Origin: Trichoplax sp. H2
Taxonomy: Eukaryota; Placozoa; Uniplacotomia; Trichoplacea
Assembly: GCA_003344405.1 (NCBI GenBank)
Contig: NOWV01000026.1
Location: 248,001-312,000, forward strand
Direction of reading: 5' to 3'
DNA: 64,000 bases
Shown: positions 25,101 to 39,700 of the stretch, piece by piece
Layout: each line of letters starts with the position of its first letter
Position numbering within the stretch: the first letter of the stretch is position 1
Made by a program: the position numbers and the translations under genes
The notes under the pieces: model-generated
The model's input: only the letters and a program-made list of their open reading frames with translations
Database searches by the model: none
What the model was told of the DNA's origin: nothing

Positions 25101-28100
25101 GTGCAGCACATCTTCATTTTAGCACATCTTGTAACCGCAACATGAATTGTGACAAAAGATATGAAAATATTGCTATTCTAGGAATAAAATTATGATATTT
25201 CGTGATAACTGAAGCGTTCCATTTGCGTCATTAATACGCACTTGCCTATCAACTTCCAAATTCTAGCTTTTTTGTAATTAGATTGCGTACAAGTTCGTTC
25301 CTAAATTGCTATAACAGTCTCAATTCAAGAAGATCCGCGGATTTTATATCCTAGCAATCGAAAGTATAAATTTTTGAAAGACGTTTACGTATTATAATAT
25401 GATTAAGAATCAATTTTGAAGTTAATGGAATTTGCTTTAGACTTAAGGGATTTAGTAAGACGGCACTTAGTATTAGTTGTAGATTAGCTACTGATAATAT
25501 TGCCTCTAAGATAAAAATGAAAATAATAAAAATTATGACATAAATAACTAAAAATAGAATTTAATGTGGTGTAGTACTTATTAAGTAGCTTTAATTGCGC
25601 TATGTAGGTTGTAATACTTTTTATTCGGTATAGTATTGACGTCAGTGGACCTGATAATGCGTAAATTAAAGGTCCTTAATCTATTGATGAATTGTTACCC
25701 TTATAGTAATGAATGTAATTAAGGCGATAGCAATGACATACTAAATTTTATATATTAAGTAAGAAATTTTATATGCTGAGCATAGAAAATGAAAGTTGAA
25801 ACAGGTTTTGGAATACAAAAATGAATATTTAAGCTAAATCGAAGCTATAAGACTCTTACATAATTGTATCAATTTTATGATTTTGTAGTATCCAGATAAT
25901 AAATTATTATCCACGTTAATGTAACAAACAACATCTAATAATAATTATATATATATAGATAATCAATAGGATTGCAGGTAATACTTGAAAATATGCTAAG
26001 ACGTCATGGTATAATAGTGATTAGAACTGATCAGAAATGTTACTTATGTAATTATTTACGGCTGTATTTCGAGGTTAAGTAACTTAATTGGAAAGAGCTC
26101 TAGTATGTTTTATGCTTAAAACATAAACTTGCCTACTGTTCCATAAATATCATTATACATTACAGAAGAATATCTTTCATGATCCTTACAGGAAAGCAGC
26201 GAAAATAATTACGATATTGTTTACCAATAGTGAAAATAAATATTTCCTATACAGGCATAGCATGATATGACTAGTCTGATATCGAGTAAGTGCTAAATTA
26301 GATTATATTGGTAAAAATCTTTTAGTCCGGGCATGCCATATACAAGTTTTTGAGATAGTTTTTGGTTTAATTAACAATTGTTACTTTTCTTACCTTTCCT
26401 TGACTTCTATTCATCATTTAACTTGAGTATAGCTGCGATTGAAACGATCTTTACTTAATAACAATACACTATCGAAAGCTGGGCTAATAAATATTGTAAG
26501 GGTTATAGTCCGGATTTATGTGCATACTGTACCCATCGTCGGATAACGAGCTTTCTAATAAATTTGAGAACTACAATTTTGATAAATTCTTTCATTTTAA
26601 CAGTACAAAACTTAAGATCAAAACTATATTGATATAGCTTTTTAAAGCTACTATACATTAGTGTGTGAGTTGTTTGATTGATTTTCTCTATTCGATTTTA
26701 TTGATACGACAGAATATTGTCACGTTAATTAAATGAACATAACCTTCAAATATTATTGTTGTCATGCTTTAAGGCGTACTTATTTGATTTCTGTAATTAT
26801 GTACATATTTTTTTGGTAATTCTTTGATCTCAGATCAATACTAAACACGATTGGAATGATTTCAAACTGATAATTATTCAAGCGGTAATGAAGTAAGGAC
26901 TGTATTTTATCGTCCTATTCTTCTCTAACACCCATGTTTTCATCTTAAAATGTCAAACACAGATAAATTCTATGCTCACAGGGAACAAAAAATTGTCTGA
27001 CATTGATAACGTGATCAGTTTAAATGACGTATATCTGATCTTCAATGATTTAGTCTTTTGATGCTATTGTTTTCGCTATTCATAATGTTTATTATTGGCT
27101 ACAGTAATTAAAATTATCTAATTTTATATTTACGACGTTTTTATAATAAATTCAAAGTATGACTCAGAGAGTTTCATGAGTTTTCATTGTATGAGGGCTT
27201 CATGTTACGAAATTATCGCGGAACTAGTCTGATTAAGTTGATTGCGATTGCATTGTAACTACTCGTAAGATTGAAGACGCTGAATTAATCTATATTATTC
27301 CATGTATGGTTGAAGAAGGCAATAAATAATTAGTTACGTTTTTGGTTAGAAATAAAGATAAGATTTTTTCTGCAAATAATTCGGGATTTTGATGCAGTTT
27401 AGATCAAGATATATACAAGCTGATCTATGCTTAAGGTTAGTTAGCTAAAGCAAGAACCTAAAATTAAACTAATTAATTCATTTTAGAAAATTTCTTGTAA
27501 GTTAAAAAAATACGATTAAATATATACCACAAAATGAGAGGCGTGCTGTGTAATTCTGAGAATTTATTATTTTGAAATATGTATGGTGGTGTCAGATGTA
27601 TAATATTTCCTAGTGCTTTTATTCCAGTTTGACAGACGATCCATAGTCATAGTGTAGGTTTGCACTTTAACACAATCTAGATGAATGCATATACCATTCT
27701 TCGAGTAGGCTAGAGGAACAGGCTTTATTACTAGTAGTTCGTTAACATCCTGTACGTCCCAAATAACGGATTAACGACAATAAAAATTAATAAATATTTT
27801 TATGCTTGCTAAGGTTAAGAATTGTATTTTTGAATAATTTGTTTTTTTAAATTAATGAATTAACTGGTATTCCTACGTATAGCATCGCTTGGCTATGCTT
27901 TGACAAGCATTTTTTAAGTGTGAAATATTTTGTCATAGGTATACTTAACCACTAATTAAAATTGAATACAACGTCGTAACAGATAAATTTTTAGTAGACA
28001 AAATTTGTATTTGATGGTTATAGATATCTACTGACTAGAACAGTAATTGGGATGATTTTAATATAAATTACATAATTGAATTATTGATAGCGATTATATT

Positions 28101-29242
28101 TGCAAGTAAATAGGTAAAATTGGGTCACCCAACATAGTTTTAACTCTATAATCAATATGTAGGTGATATAATGGGTTATATAATCGTAGGACTGGAACGC
28201 AATGAGAGACATTAATTTTTAATACAGTAAATACCTAAAGATGATTAAGAACATAACTTTATTTTACTGGTAAAAATTAATCATGCTAGAAATAACTTAG
28301 CCCATGTGATAATCGATAATATTAGCTCTAAATTCGCTTACATGTCTCGTAAATTTAAAATAAGTTATACGAAGAATTACGAAATCTTGTAGTAACGTTA
28401 CTATAACTAAAAATGTTGGAGATTGTGCTCAATTCTGACCAACGCGAAAAAGCTCCACTGCTGTAGACAAAGATGAATTGTGAATCGTTTAGGAGATTTA
28501 TAAGATTCTCTCGGTAAAATATAAATTCTTGAATTTATCATCATAACGAGACTTAAACTTATGTAAATTTGTAGTGGCTGGTTGTGATAAAGTGTTTTTG
28601 AAATATTAAAGCTAGAACTGGCATTTCTTGTAAGTTTTACTGCATTGCATAAAGTTGGTCCTTCTAACAATACCAAAGACTATCTTTACCTTCAGTTTAA
28701 GACTGTCTAACTTATTACAAAAGATCCATAATTTATATGCAATTGCTTACAAGATTATACTTAGCATCTCAATCACATCTTGCCGATTAAGTCGCAAGAT
28801 CAAGATAAATTTACCATTGCGCGACCTACTATATATTAATCACATCTTCTTAAAGAGTCATAATGAATTTCATAATGCTATCTTACTTGGAGTAATCTGT
28901 TAATATCTAAAAGTTTTAAGATATTCGTAAAATGTCTATAGCCATAACGCTTACTGTATTTTGTGTACAATCTCATAATTCTTATCTGGAGCTAATTTGG
29001 GACTGAACTACGCTGGTAAGTCCTGAAAAATAAGCAATCATTGATGAAAATGTTATAAATAGAGATTTTTAAACTAATAGTAGGGACTGATTTTGTTAGC
29101 TTACAAACATAGCGTTGCCAAACGTTAATATTTACGATATAATTTAGGTTTCTCAAGGAATACAATCTATCAAATTTAATCAGATTATAAAACTGGTTTA
29201 GTTGTTAACTACAAACAATATAATAACATACCTAAGGTATTG

Positions 29243-29328
29243 TAGAGACCCTAAATTTTAGGGTCTCTAACCCTAACCCTAACCCTAACCCTAACCCTAA
29301 CCCTAACCCTAAATTTTAGGGTCTCTAA
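29243..29328. repeat. Interstitial telomere block with palindromic 22-base flanks
   Basis: Six perfect copies of CCCTAA (29271-29306; TTAGGG on the minus strand) lie exactly between two identical 22-base direct repeats, 29249-29270 and 29307-29328. Each repeat begins CCCTAAA T TTTAGGG and continues TCTCTAA. The left copy extends into a 27-base palindrome, 29243-29269, with 13-base arms TAGAGACCCTAAA and one central T. The repeats are uninterrupted and perfect, which suggests recent insertion or maintenance. Confidence 0.9.
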
Positions 29329-30870
29329 AAGCTTCGTTCATATGATGAGGTAATACGTTATTCACCGTAAAAGTTCGTTCAGACCACCTGAATGAATCTT
29401 AAGGTGTTGTAATTTAGTGCATGAACTACTACAAATCACTACTACTTCATTTTTAGAGTATGATATATGGGCGTGCCATATGCTACTTGACTATTTAAAT
29501 CTGTAAGCCGTGTCGGTTAATTTACCAAAGAAAGCACTTATTGAATCTAGGACTAATTCACTTCAGCGTTACGCTTATTAAGGACTTTCATACAAGATTG
29601 GCCATTTTGCCATCACCTTAAATATTGATCCACTTGACTATCTAATATTATTAATACCCTTATGTTTTCGTAGATGTTCCAATCTATTCTAGAGTATAAT
29701 ACCAATTGCATATTGATAAATATTTCCATGTTTTATTTAATTTATGTTATGTGCCGGTGTAGTTGTTACTGCTGTTTATCAAATGCCTCACATATTACCT
29801 GAAGAGTAACCCAGTTTCCTATCAAGGCTAATGAAATTTTCTCACGATTGGCTTGCAAGTTAGTAAAATTAAAATAAACTTGTTTTAAATCTTGGAAACA
29901 GTAGAAATGATCGCTTCAAATTGCTGAAATTTTCTTGGTACCTCTTTATTTCTTATATTTTGATAATACTTATCAATGCTTGGTAATAATATTCTTAAAT
30001 TTAATAATTATAATTAATTGTTCAAGTATTATGATTGTAATATATATCTGATTGAGATAACAAATCGTACATTAGTTAGTAAGAGTTTTTAACTGCACTA
30101 GCATGGGATTAAATTGTCAAGATGAATAGCTTTCGGAAAGCCTTTTAAAATTAGCATTGTTAAGCTAACAATGTGAGATTTCTTGGTTCTCTTCTATGTG
30201 AGCGCTGAAGTAATTGTCTTTATTGACAAACTGTTACGGGTATCATGAAAACACCATTAATTGATGTTGTACGCGCAATATCTTTGCTTGATTTAGCACC
30301 GAGTTGCTGGATAGCTTGAATTCATTTGGTTTACGACTTTAAATGTGACGAACAAAACTAATGATGCTTTATTATTGATTTTTAAAATACGGATATGTTA
30401 CGTAAATATCATGTTTGATAAAAGCCGTTTTTAGGGTTGAATGACTCAAAAAGTAGCCGTTTTTCTCTCTTACTGGGCGAATAATGGTAATGTTACTGAG
30501 CCAATTTATATTATTACGAGCATGTACGGTAATGCTTGTTAATTCATGTAATTGCTTTTTATATCTGAGAACGGTACATGCGGTATAAGTCGGTGTTAAT
30601 ACCGTATTTTGTGTATCATGTTACCTCAGTGAAAATTGCAATCGTTCACTTGTATCCCATTGCACATTACCGTACAGTTAGGTATTTTATGTATCTTAAA
30701 TTTACAAATTTGTTCGACCAATCCTGGGCTTGCCGTCTGATACTGTAAGCTTCTTTATTATCAAGCCCACTGTTCTCATGGTTAATAAACTTAGATTACT
30801 TGCAGTTCAATTAACTGGTGATGTGAGGCAACGAGTAAGTAGTCTATTTTTCATTGAAAGCGCTATTCAA

Positions 30871-30915
30871 TTATTCATCAAACTTACAAATTCTATTATT
30901 CATCAAACTTACAAA
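30871..30915. repeat. Short direct repeat
   Basis: The 20-base sequence TTATTCATCAAACTTACAAA occurs at 30871-30890 and again, identically, at 30896-30915, separated by five bases. It lies in non-coding DNA and is probably a small slippage duplication. Confidence 0.7.
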
Positions 30916-33714
30916 CTCAACACACACAGTATTGAGTGAAATACAGGCTTTAATAGCTTTACTAGGCATTGCTGGGGTCTTCGAAAACTAAACTAAAAAT
31001 TTAAGAATCATCGGAACTTTAATGGTACTTGCTACTCATAGCTTATGCTTTTGCTACGTAGCAAATAACTGTTCTACGATTACAGTAGTTTAGCAACTTA
31101 GTATGTCATTTTGGCGTAGGTGTTTACACGATCGAGAGAATTTGCTACTATATATAATTAATGAATTATAGCATAATTGTGTACATTTTTACGTTCGTAT
31201 TTTTAATTTTTCACTAAAGATTTCTTAACCTTCTAGTAAACAGCGTATTATACAAGTAAAAGTAATAAAGTACCGATATTATACGTATAAGAATGATGAA
31301 TTTAATATTTAGGGCTAAAAATATATGCAATAAATGTTAGGCTACAGTGTAGGTAATAAAGTGCGGTAGAGATTACAAATAAAAATATATTTAAGCAGTT
31401 TGCATGTCTTACATTCATCCCTCTTATTTAGCGAGATGATTTTTTTGCCGCAATGAAGTAGATACATAACACTATTCAGTAATCCTACAATTTACGAAAG
31501 AAATTTAACAGACTTCATAAGCATCTTTACAGTTTACTTTTCTTTTGTTCTATCATTTTTATTGTCTAGAGATAATGTAAATTTGGTTTAATCCGCGATT
31601 CCACTGTAATACTATAAAGTTTAATACGTACATTATGTTACATTAAGTGTACTAAGTAACATTTCACAGTTCTATATTATGCACTTATGCTTACTATGCG
31701 TGCTATAGATCAATAGAGGCAAGGTTCAATTATGCAGTATTCGGAGAATCATGATTACTAGTAAACCATTTCTTTTATTATGTCATAGTTGTATTGAGTA
31801 ATTGAATAATTGTTGTTAAACTGTATTAATGGACTTGATTTAACCACTATGATGTAGTTGTCGAAGGTCCTTATTATACTACAGACAGATTAGAATTGTA
31901 TTCATTAATTGCAGTGCGGAAAACTTTACAGAATAAGATAATAAATGCAGAATTATGCAGGCATAACAAATCCTGCAATTACTAGTCAAATCTATAACGA
32001 AAACGTTGTTATCGTTGAACAGACCGCATTTTCATAACTTAAGCGGCTGAAATTTTCGCCGTTACTACCATTTTACTACATTGTACTATACTAGAGGCAC
32101 AAGAAACTTATTTTTGTCCCAGTTTTGATTCATAATTTAATACACATATGTCAGAATAATTATGCTGTATTGTTTTACATAGAGAACGGCATATTAAGTG
32201 TTCTATTTTGTTGTTGTTGATCAGCCTACATTTTACGCTATCTAATATCGATTCATGACTCATAGAGACGTACATTCTGATCAGCGATCGAACAAATTAA
32301 ATTCCATTTCAGGTGATGACGGCACTTTTTGATGTTAGTGATCAAATAGTATACTGCCTGTGTATACCTAGGGTCAAATTACTGTTATTTTAGCGACCCA
32401 AATTCATAGAAGTATAAGCTATTTATCGTCACGTGCAGGGATGGTAACATCATTTTGTTCTATGCAGACAAAATCAATATTACTGGAAAAAAAGTTGATC
32501 ACTCTATACTATTGTTTAATTAAGGATAGTTTTATACTTTTTGGATACAGACAGTTGTCATCGACTATCTATGCCTACATTAGCAGTATTATTCCATTGA
32601 TGACTTCAGAGACCGCCTTATGTGTATGCATAGTAAATTATATGCGTTACCGTTAAACGATTTTTATTTGTTATCATTGTTTTTGTTAAGCGATCTATTC
32701 AAATTACTTCTTGTTGTAACGGTACGTGTATATCATTCTTATCAAAGGCGCAATTCTTTTCTATAAGTAGACAGTAGTATTCTATATCATAATGCATTAC
32801 TCCAGAAAAGGATTGTATTTAGCCAATTTCACATGATAAACCTTTACACTCTAGAAAAATTGTACTGTGATATAAGCTGATCATGATAAAATGCCATTTG
32901 CAATATGAGATGCACTGTAAATTATCCTAGCTACTGCAGATTATTGAAACGGTTCTCTAACAGCTTCTTTTTTCTTGAATGGTAATCAAAGGAAACGTAT
33001 CGCAGTTAGAAAGTTTTTATTAAAGATACATAACCAAGAAAGAGACAATTAAACGAAAAAGAGTTACAATCATCTCAGTGGATGTACTGTTTTTAGCTTA
33101 TTACTAAATATCTCAATATCATTGGCTACTTACTAGATTTGAATCATTTATTGGTATCTCGCAGTACGTACGCCGCCTATGTAATAATTACTAATGTTAA
33201 GCTTGCTTCGAATGGTTCTGCTAGATTAATTACTAAGGTATGTACTGTTAATCAAATTTATATGGTAGATGTAGTCAATATAGTTGATATGGTAATTATT
33301 TTTTAAGTTTTATTTTCTGTCATTCCTTTATCTTGGTCTAAACACTATCAATAATTCTGCATGCGTTGAATCGATTGATCAGCAACTACTTAATATCTTC
33401 ACACAAGATACCTTGAGAGAAGAATAACCTGCTACGTTAAAGGAATAGATTAGGGTTTCCGGTAAAAGAAATAGAAATTCACCGTAATTGCGATCATTAT
33501 AAGCGTCAAGTTAATCAGCTCAAGTAAATTTAGTTTTATTTCAAAGTAGTTTAATCAAGTTAAAATAAATTTAACGATAGATATCATACAAAAGACTTAA
33601 AGACAGTAACAGCACCGATGAAACGAATGTTAGTAATAATGCAGTACAATGAATCGTAGAATAGTAAAATTGCATCTTTGTGAATTTTAAACTACTGTAG
33701 TAGAAAGAGCCATC

Positions 33715-36700
33715 ATGAATCTCCCGGATAAAGTCCACGGCTGGCTAGAATATTGTGGTAGGTATAAATATCTTGACATACAATGTGTATTGTGTATACG
33801 ATTTGATAATACTAAGAAATTTTATTCACATAAATTCAATTATTCGTTCTTATTATTTTATAACGCTATTTAATCGCTACGTACTTTTTCTAAGTTCACC
33901 CTTTTTAAATACAACCTATTTTAAGTCGGCAGTTTTATTTTATTATAATCCAATAACGATGGAAATGTATTTATTACCGTCTTTTCATAGCTTTTTTATG
34001 ATCATTTACAGTTGAAAATGGATACAACACACTAGTAAGTACAGAGGGATGTTTGGTGTTGTATCATGGTCCATTGCTCTACAGTTGAATTATAGATTAT
34101 TTACTAACTTCTATACAATTAAAACCCGGAGGATATGTTATATTGTGATAAAACTACAAAAAGCCAAAATGTCGTTGTATTTAGATATGAAATCGATTAC
34201 TTAGTGACACAGTTTTCCCTGGGACCTATAGAAAGTTGATTTTTATCGATTTGATTATTATCATAAAGTATTTTTAATCAGCAGCGTTGATAAAGTGATG
34301 ATGAAGATCGAAAGTAATCTTTTTCGTATTATCGTATTTATTTTACTTGTAATGAGTAGAAGTCATAATGTTAAATTGACTGATTTACCTTGGACTCTTA
34401 AAACTTTGGTAATACGTAATGGATCGCTACACTATTTCTATGATATTTTTTCCGTTTGTATTTTCTAAGATACGCGTGTTATTAAGATTTATGCTAGAAT
34501 CTAGTAAATGTTCCAGCAAATAGTTATTAAAGACATATTTTTTAGTTCATTCTCCTTCATCAAGTCAATTAATTTTACTGATTAACTCGCATTAAAATGC
34601 ATTGGAATGCGACCAAATTGTCTTTAATTTGGTCTATAGTAAAAGCGTGAATGTGTCAACAGTGATCTTAAGTGAATGAATCGATATGAGGATTCCAGTA
34701 ACGATAGGAATGAAAGCAATTTTGTAGTAATTTTCTGAGTTACCTGAACCTAGCTCTTATTCGATGTATTATAAGCATGCTTTATGCATCCCTAGTTCTT
34801 TATTTAATGATCATTTATTTACTACTGGTATTGCAAATTTTGTCTGTACCTTAATCGAACTTGATACATATCGGGTTGGTGATCGAATTGATAAGTTAGT
34901 AGTACATTAATGGTGATAAAGTATTCGTACCCGTGTAGATCGAGAGCTGAAATAAAACAAGATCTTCACATATTATTCAGTAAGAGATAAATTTTTATTT
35001 ATTATACATTATATTTTTTTGATACTCACAAATTAATGATATATTTGACAAATTGGAATGTAATGGAAGATTGAAGAGTATGACAAGGATTTTAAGACAT
35101 TACCGATTTTCTTATTAGTAATCTTAATTCTAAGTTATTAAGGATAGATGTTTAAGGGTTTCAAAGCTCTTTTAAAGAAGTTATTTTCGTCCGGAACAGA
35201 TTTATGCAAGCTATTAATTCTTAGAGATATATGCTTTCTATGTGTTACAAGGAACTTAATTTCTCTCAGTACATGAAATGAAAAACTCTTATTAAGTTCT
35301 TGATTTATATCTATGTTGATTTCGTGAAAATTTCCTTTGAAAGTAGAAAAAGTTTAACACTGCCAATTCTTTGTATAAGTAATTATGCTAGCAGTATTTA
35401 TATTCATAAATTTTAATCGATAACTGAAGTATTTTATTTGAAATGAAAGAGAACTTAGGAAGCGGTATCATCAATAATATATCATATTTCTTATATACTA
35501 TTAAACTTAGACTCTTCTCGCATTCGCTCTAATCAATGGACTTTAATTTATGTCGTCCTTTTACCGGTGGAACAGCAATTGCGATTACAACGACAACAGG
35601 TAAACGATTTTGAAGTAGATTTCCAGCTTCTGAAATGTAAGATGGCTTACATGTAATTTCTGTTTTAGCTGTCAAATTGTTAGCTGTGAGATAAATATAG
35701 CATTTATCAATTCATTATTATAATCTCGATATTATTTAAATCGATATCTATCTAATTTAAAATAGTGCGACATGAAGGTGAATAAACATTTTGTTTCCTA
35801 TTTGGAAATTATTATAGAACTAAATTAGTAACAGTACTTTAATAATGATGTTGACTTTAACAGACGGTTCGAATCATAATTACGGCTAAATACGATCTAA
35901 TCGTCTACTAGATTTATCTATATATTGATTTCTAAATTAGAATATGAATAGAATAGCTATAGATTAATCTGCATAGTAACTGATACTATAAAGTTCCTTG
36001 GGTTAAAAGTGTCACAGTAGGAGACCTAGAATTTTCACATACGTTCTCAACTTCATCGATATTTACAAATATTATAAACCTATCATTATTGACAAACCAT
36101 GCTCTTCCGTACTAACTTAAATACATCAGTATGTTAATTTAACATATTTCAACTTCTAAACATGAAGATTACCGGATGATCAAATATGTTTACTAATAAA
36201 AAAATTTAGTCCTTTTTATAAATTTCAATTAATATTTTACTAGGAATTTATGTTAATGTCTCCAAATTCCTAGATATACTGGTGCTTTTGTCTCGTTTTG
36301 TAAAATAATTAAAACCTCCCAATTTTGTAGGTTATCTTAGCTAAGCATATGTTTTCTGCAGACATTTGTTTAAGCTCAGTGATTTCTGTCATTATTGTGG
36401 GTAATAAATTTAGGCAGTGGAAATATATTACTGGAATAAGATATGTACTAATTTATCAGTAGCAACGAGTAATCAGTAGTATGAGATCTGCTAGTATATC
36501 CTTAAAATTATGGTGTAGATTAGATCTGTTATTTAAGCGATCGGCTTTACTGCTTTTGTTCACCATCATAGTATAGTACTTTATTTGATCATTTTATTCG
36601 TATGGCTAAAATAGATGCTTTTTAATATATTCTACATAAGGGCGGTACGGGTAATCATGATTCTAGCTCATCGAAAAGTGGAATTAAAATCGATTCTAGA

Positions 36701-39700
36701 TCTGCTACAAATGTTATTAAAAAGAAAATGCAAGAGGAAGTTAGACTTCGAGCCAATACAGGTTAGGGATGGAGCTTTATATATGGCACTCGACTATAAA
36801 GTCTTTTAAATTCAAATACCATATAACATTTGCCATCAGATGAATATGGCATCACGTATTCACTATATTAATTGTAAGCTAACTAGGATAATCATCTAAT
36901 AGAGAAATTTAAATTGCAGTGAACTATTTCATATCCTTAGATTCTATGTTCTACCCATTTCGTAAATACGACATAACATTCGCCATAGTCGTAACTTTGT
37001 AAATTTTTTAAAGTCTTTGTTTGGTAAAAGATGTATTTGAAAATTAAAAGTTTACTGAATTTCTTGTGTTGGTCAACTTCCAATAATCTATAAAATGAAA
37101 TCCATTATGTTAATCCTTTATATCTTTAGTTCTAATGGACTAGCGCACTTCAGTGAATTAAATTGTTCTTTTTTACTATCTGTACTGTAGTGTTATAGAA
37201 AATCTGTATTTTCGAACCCTGTGAATAGAAGATAATGTTTAACTATACATGAGATTGTGAATAGAACATTTTTCCTTTTTAACGGCTTTTTTAAATGATA
37301 CTATTTAATCAATGCATATTATTCTATAGAGTCCGCTATTAGTGGAACTAGTAGCACATCTCGCGGAACTTTCACTGGTGTTGTTGATGGAGGAGCTAGT
37401 AACTCAAATAATTCAAAATTTAAGGTACGATCATAAATATGCAAAAATTCAAAGTCTTCATAAATTGTAACTTTAAATATGATTGTTAGCAAATATTTAA
37501 GAGAAGCGTCAAAAGATCTGGCCGATCATCTAGCAATGCTGATGATAATGATAAAGTACCCGTCTCTAAATTTGCTAACAAGTAAGAAAATTGAAAGTTA
37601 TTATCGAAGTAGCATTAAAAATAGGATCGTATTAAAATATTCGGTCATCGATATGATGTATACTGCTGTATCGAAACTTAAATTTAGAAATTTAGAAATG
37701 AATATCAGTATTCACTTTTTGTATGATTAAATAATAGGCCACCAATTTACCGAAGTCGATCTCTTGACATTATTAAAAATACTAAAGACGTTATTAATGT
37801 TGTAAGAAAATCTGTAGCTATATCTGTGCAATATCAATTCCGAAAGTATTACTCTAGGTAATACTTGGATTAAAAGAATGATCACTTTTGTTTAAAATTT
37901 GACTTGGTTTAACAGATTAATTTATCCAGAGACTGTAACCCTAAAGTTGAAAGTATTCATGCAAGTACTGTTCAACAAAAGCAGCACTGTTTTCAGCTCT
38001 GCAGCAATGGCGAATATCATTACTTTTCCTGCTCTTCAGATTCAGTTTTAGAAGCTTGGATCCATTGGTAAATGACTTTGAAATTAGTATTAATTGTTAA
38101 TTTTGTAGACGTATCTAGTAAAGGTCTTTTTAATCTTCACAATGATTTATGACTTTGCCAAGTCAATTGCAGACTCAGTTATTCATTATTATAAGATATT
38201 GGTACGCCAGTATTTTCTTTCAGATAGTGAATTTTGATTTTATCTGCAAGCATGAGCATATGATAGACTTTAATATATTATATGTTAATAATGAGCATGT
38301 TTTATAGAGGATAAAGAATGGCTTTGATTCCATTAGTAAACTCACAAATACATTAAAAAGCCAAAGTATTAAGGGAAGCTATTTTCATATTCTTATTCCC
38401 TTCATGTACGTATGATTGACCATTTTATCTGGGTAACTTCCACCTCATAGGCTAACTGTCAGGGAATAGACTTGATAGCTATTGTTGCATCACTTTCCTG
38501 AATAATTGGCGGTTAATAATTTAGTAAAGAGTTAAATTATCTTTCAATTTTTTAGTTAAATTATACAGCATGAACATTGATTAAGATCTGCGTAGCCCAT
38601 ATACTCATCAATTTTTTATTACAATCGAAATAAGTGGTCTTCGGTATAAGATGTTTGAGCCTACAATTGATATATATTCCGATTTCTTTTTAGCACAGTT
38701 TTCCTATTAGTAAGTTATTAATAATTTTGAAAATATTATCAATAGCTGCTGACTACACGTTAATAATAACAATTTAAAGCATTTATAGAGTTAATTATTG
38801 AGCATTACTTCTGTATTACAACGTTATACCGACGAATCATACTTCCACAAGGAAAATTACTGCAGCTGCAATCGAGTTTATTTTGAATACTGGTGTAGGT
38901 GCGGGTATGCAGATATTTAAATGCAGATATGGTTCAGTATTTGGTCATAAAATTTGACTTTAACCTTCTTATCAGTAAGCAGTTCATAAGTTATGAATCT
39001 GTTTGAAAAGATTTCCTTTCTATTCCTATGGTAGCGAATACGGAGAGGATTGAGATTTCAACCAGTAGTCTCAATCTTATTCGCCATTATGTTTTCATTG
39101 TACCTGTATATAATCTATCATCACGTCTTCATTATGCATAGTTAAAAATGTAGCCTCACGATGGCGTCATATCCTATTTATCTAATGATTTATTAATCAT
39201 GTAAAATAGTTTTTCCGTGCTTGCGTGTGTTAGTTAAGTACTTTATTATTTTTAAACATAGGGAATGCTATACATTCTTTTATTAGTTATACTCTCTTAA
39301 TTTTATTTTTAATTTTTCCCTTTTACCGTTAATGACATTACTATAAATTCCTCTTTTAAAAAGTGTATGCGCTAATTGATGAAAGTAAGCTGTTATTATA
39401 GTCTTTAACCTAATTAATTTTGAGGATTACTATCTCATCTGACTGTGTGTTTATTGCATTAATGCTGAAAATAGATTAAAAATTAAATTTTTTCTTTATT
39501 AATGTAATGAATGCCCAAAATTTACCCTCATCTTAGATTCCAGCCTTTAAGTTTGACTAAAATTAAGACTAATTATAATTATGGATAAATTGCGATTATA
39601 ATGTATTTATCCATCCATCAATTTTATTGCAATATTCTTGATACTGCTTCAGTTTTCTGTTCAGAACGATATATTCAGGGATTACATGAGCGGATGAACT

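Larger units (their letters stand above)
20741..33714. other. 13 kb stretch without a recognised gene
   Basis: This AT-rich stretch lies between the ATAT1 stop and the first supported exon of the RasGAP gene. It could be intergenic, contain undetected 5' exons and first introns of the RasGAP gene, or both. It holds an interstitial telomere block at 29243-29328, a short direct repeat at 30871-30915 and one exon-like segment at 22048-22108. Open frames at 24758-24958, 28407-28676, 28655-28903, 30730-30939 and 32441-32656 have no splice or family support. No dense TACTGTAC array occurs here, unlike in front of the other genes. Confidence 0.6.

Noticed and set aside
28407-28903. Two overlapping open frames on opposite strands in the desert
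   Set aside because: Neither has a good start context, splice sites or recognisable family; chance frames of this length are common over 13 kb.
29243-29328. CRISPR-like array
   Set aside because: The repeat unit is the six-base telomere motif with no spacers, in an intron-rich eukaryotic genome.
30730-30939. Open frame with an internal gtaagt donor
   Set aside because: No acceptor precedes it, the frame has no ATG at its start, and part of it is a 20-base direct repeat.
33755-34015. Open frame following the first RasGAP exon
   Set aside because: It begins at the donor of exon 33715..33757 and is hydrophobic AT-rich intron sequence with no partner.
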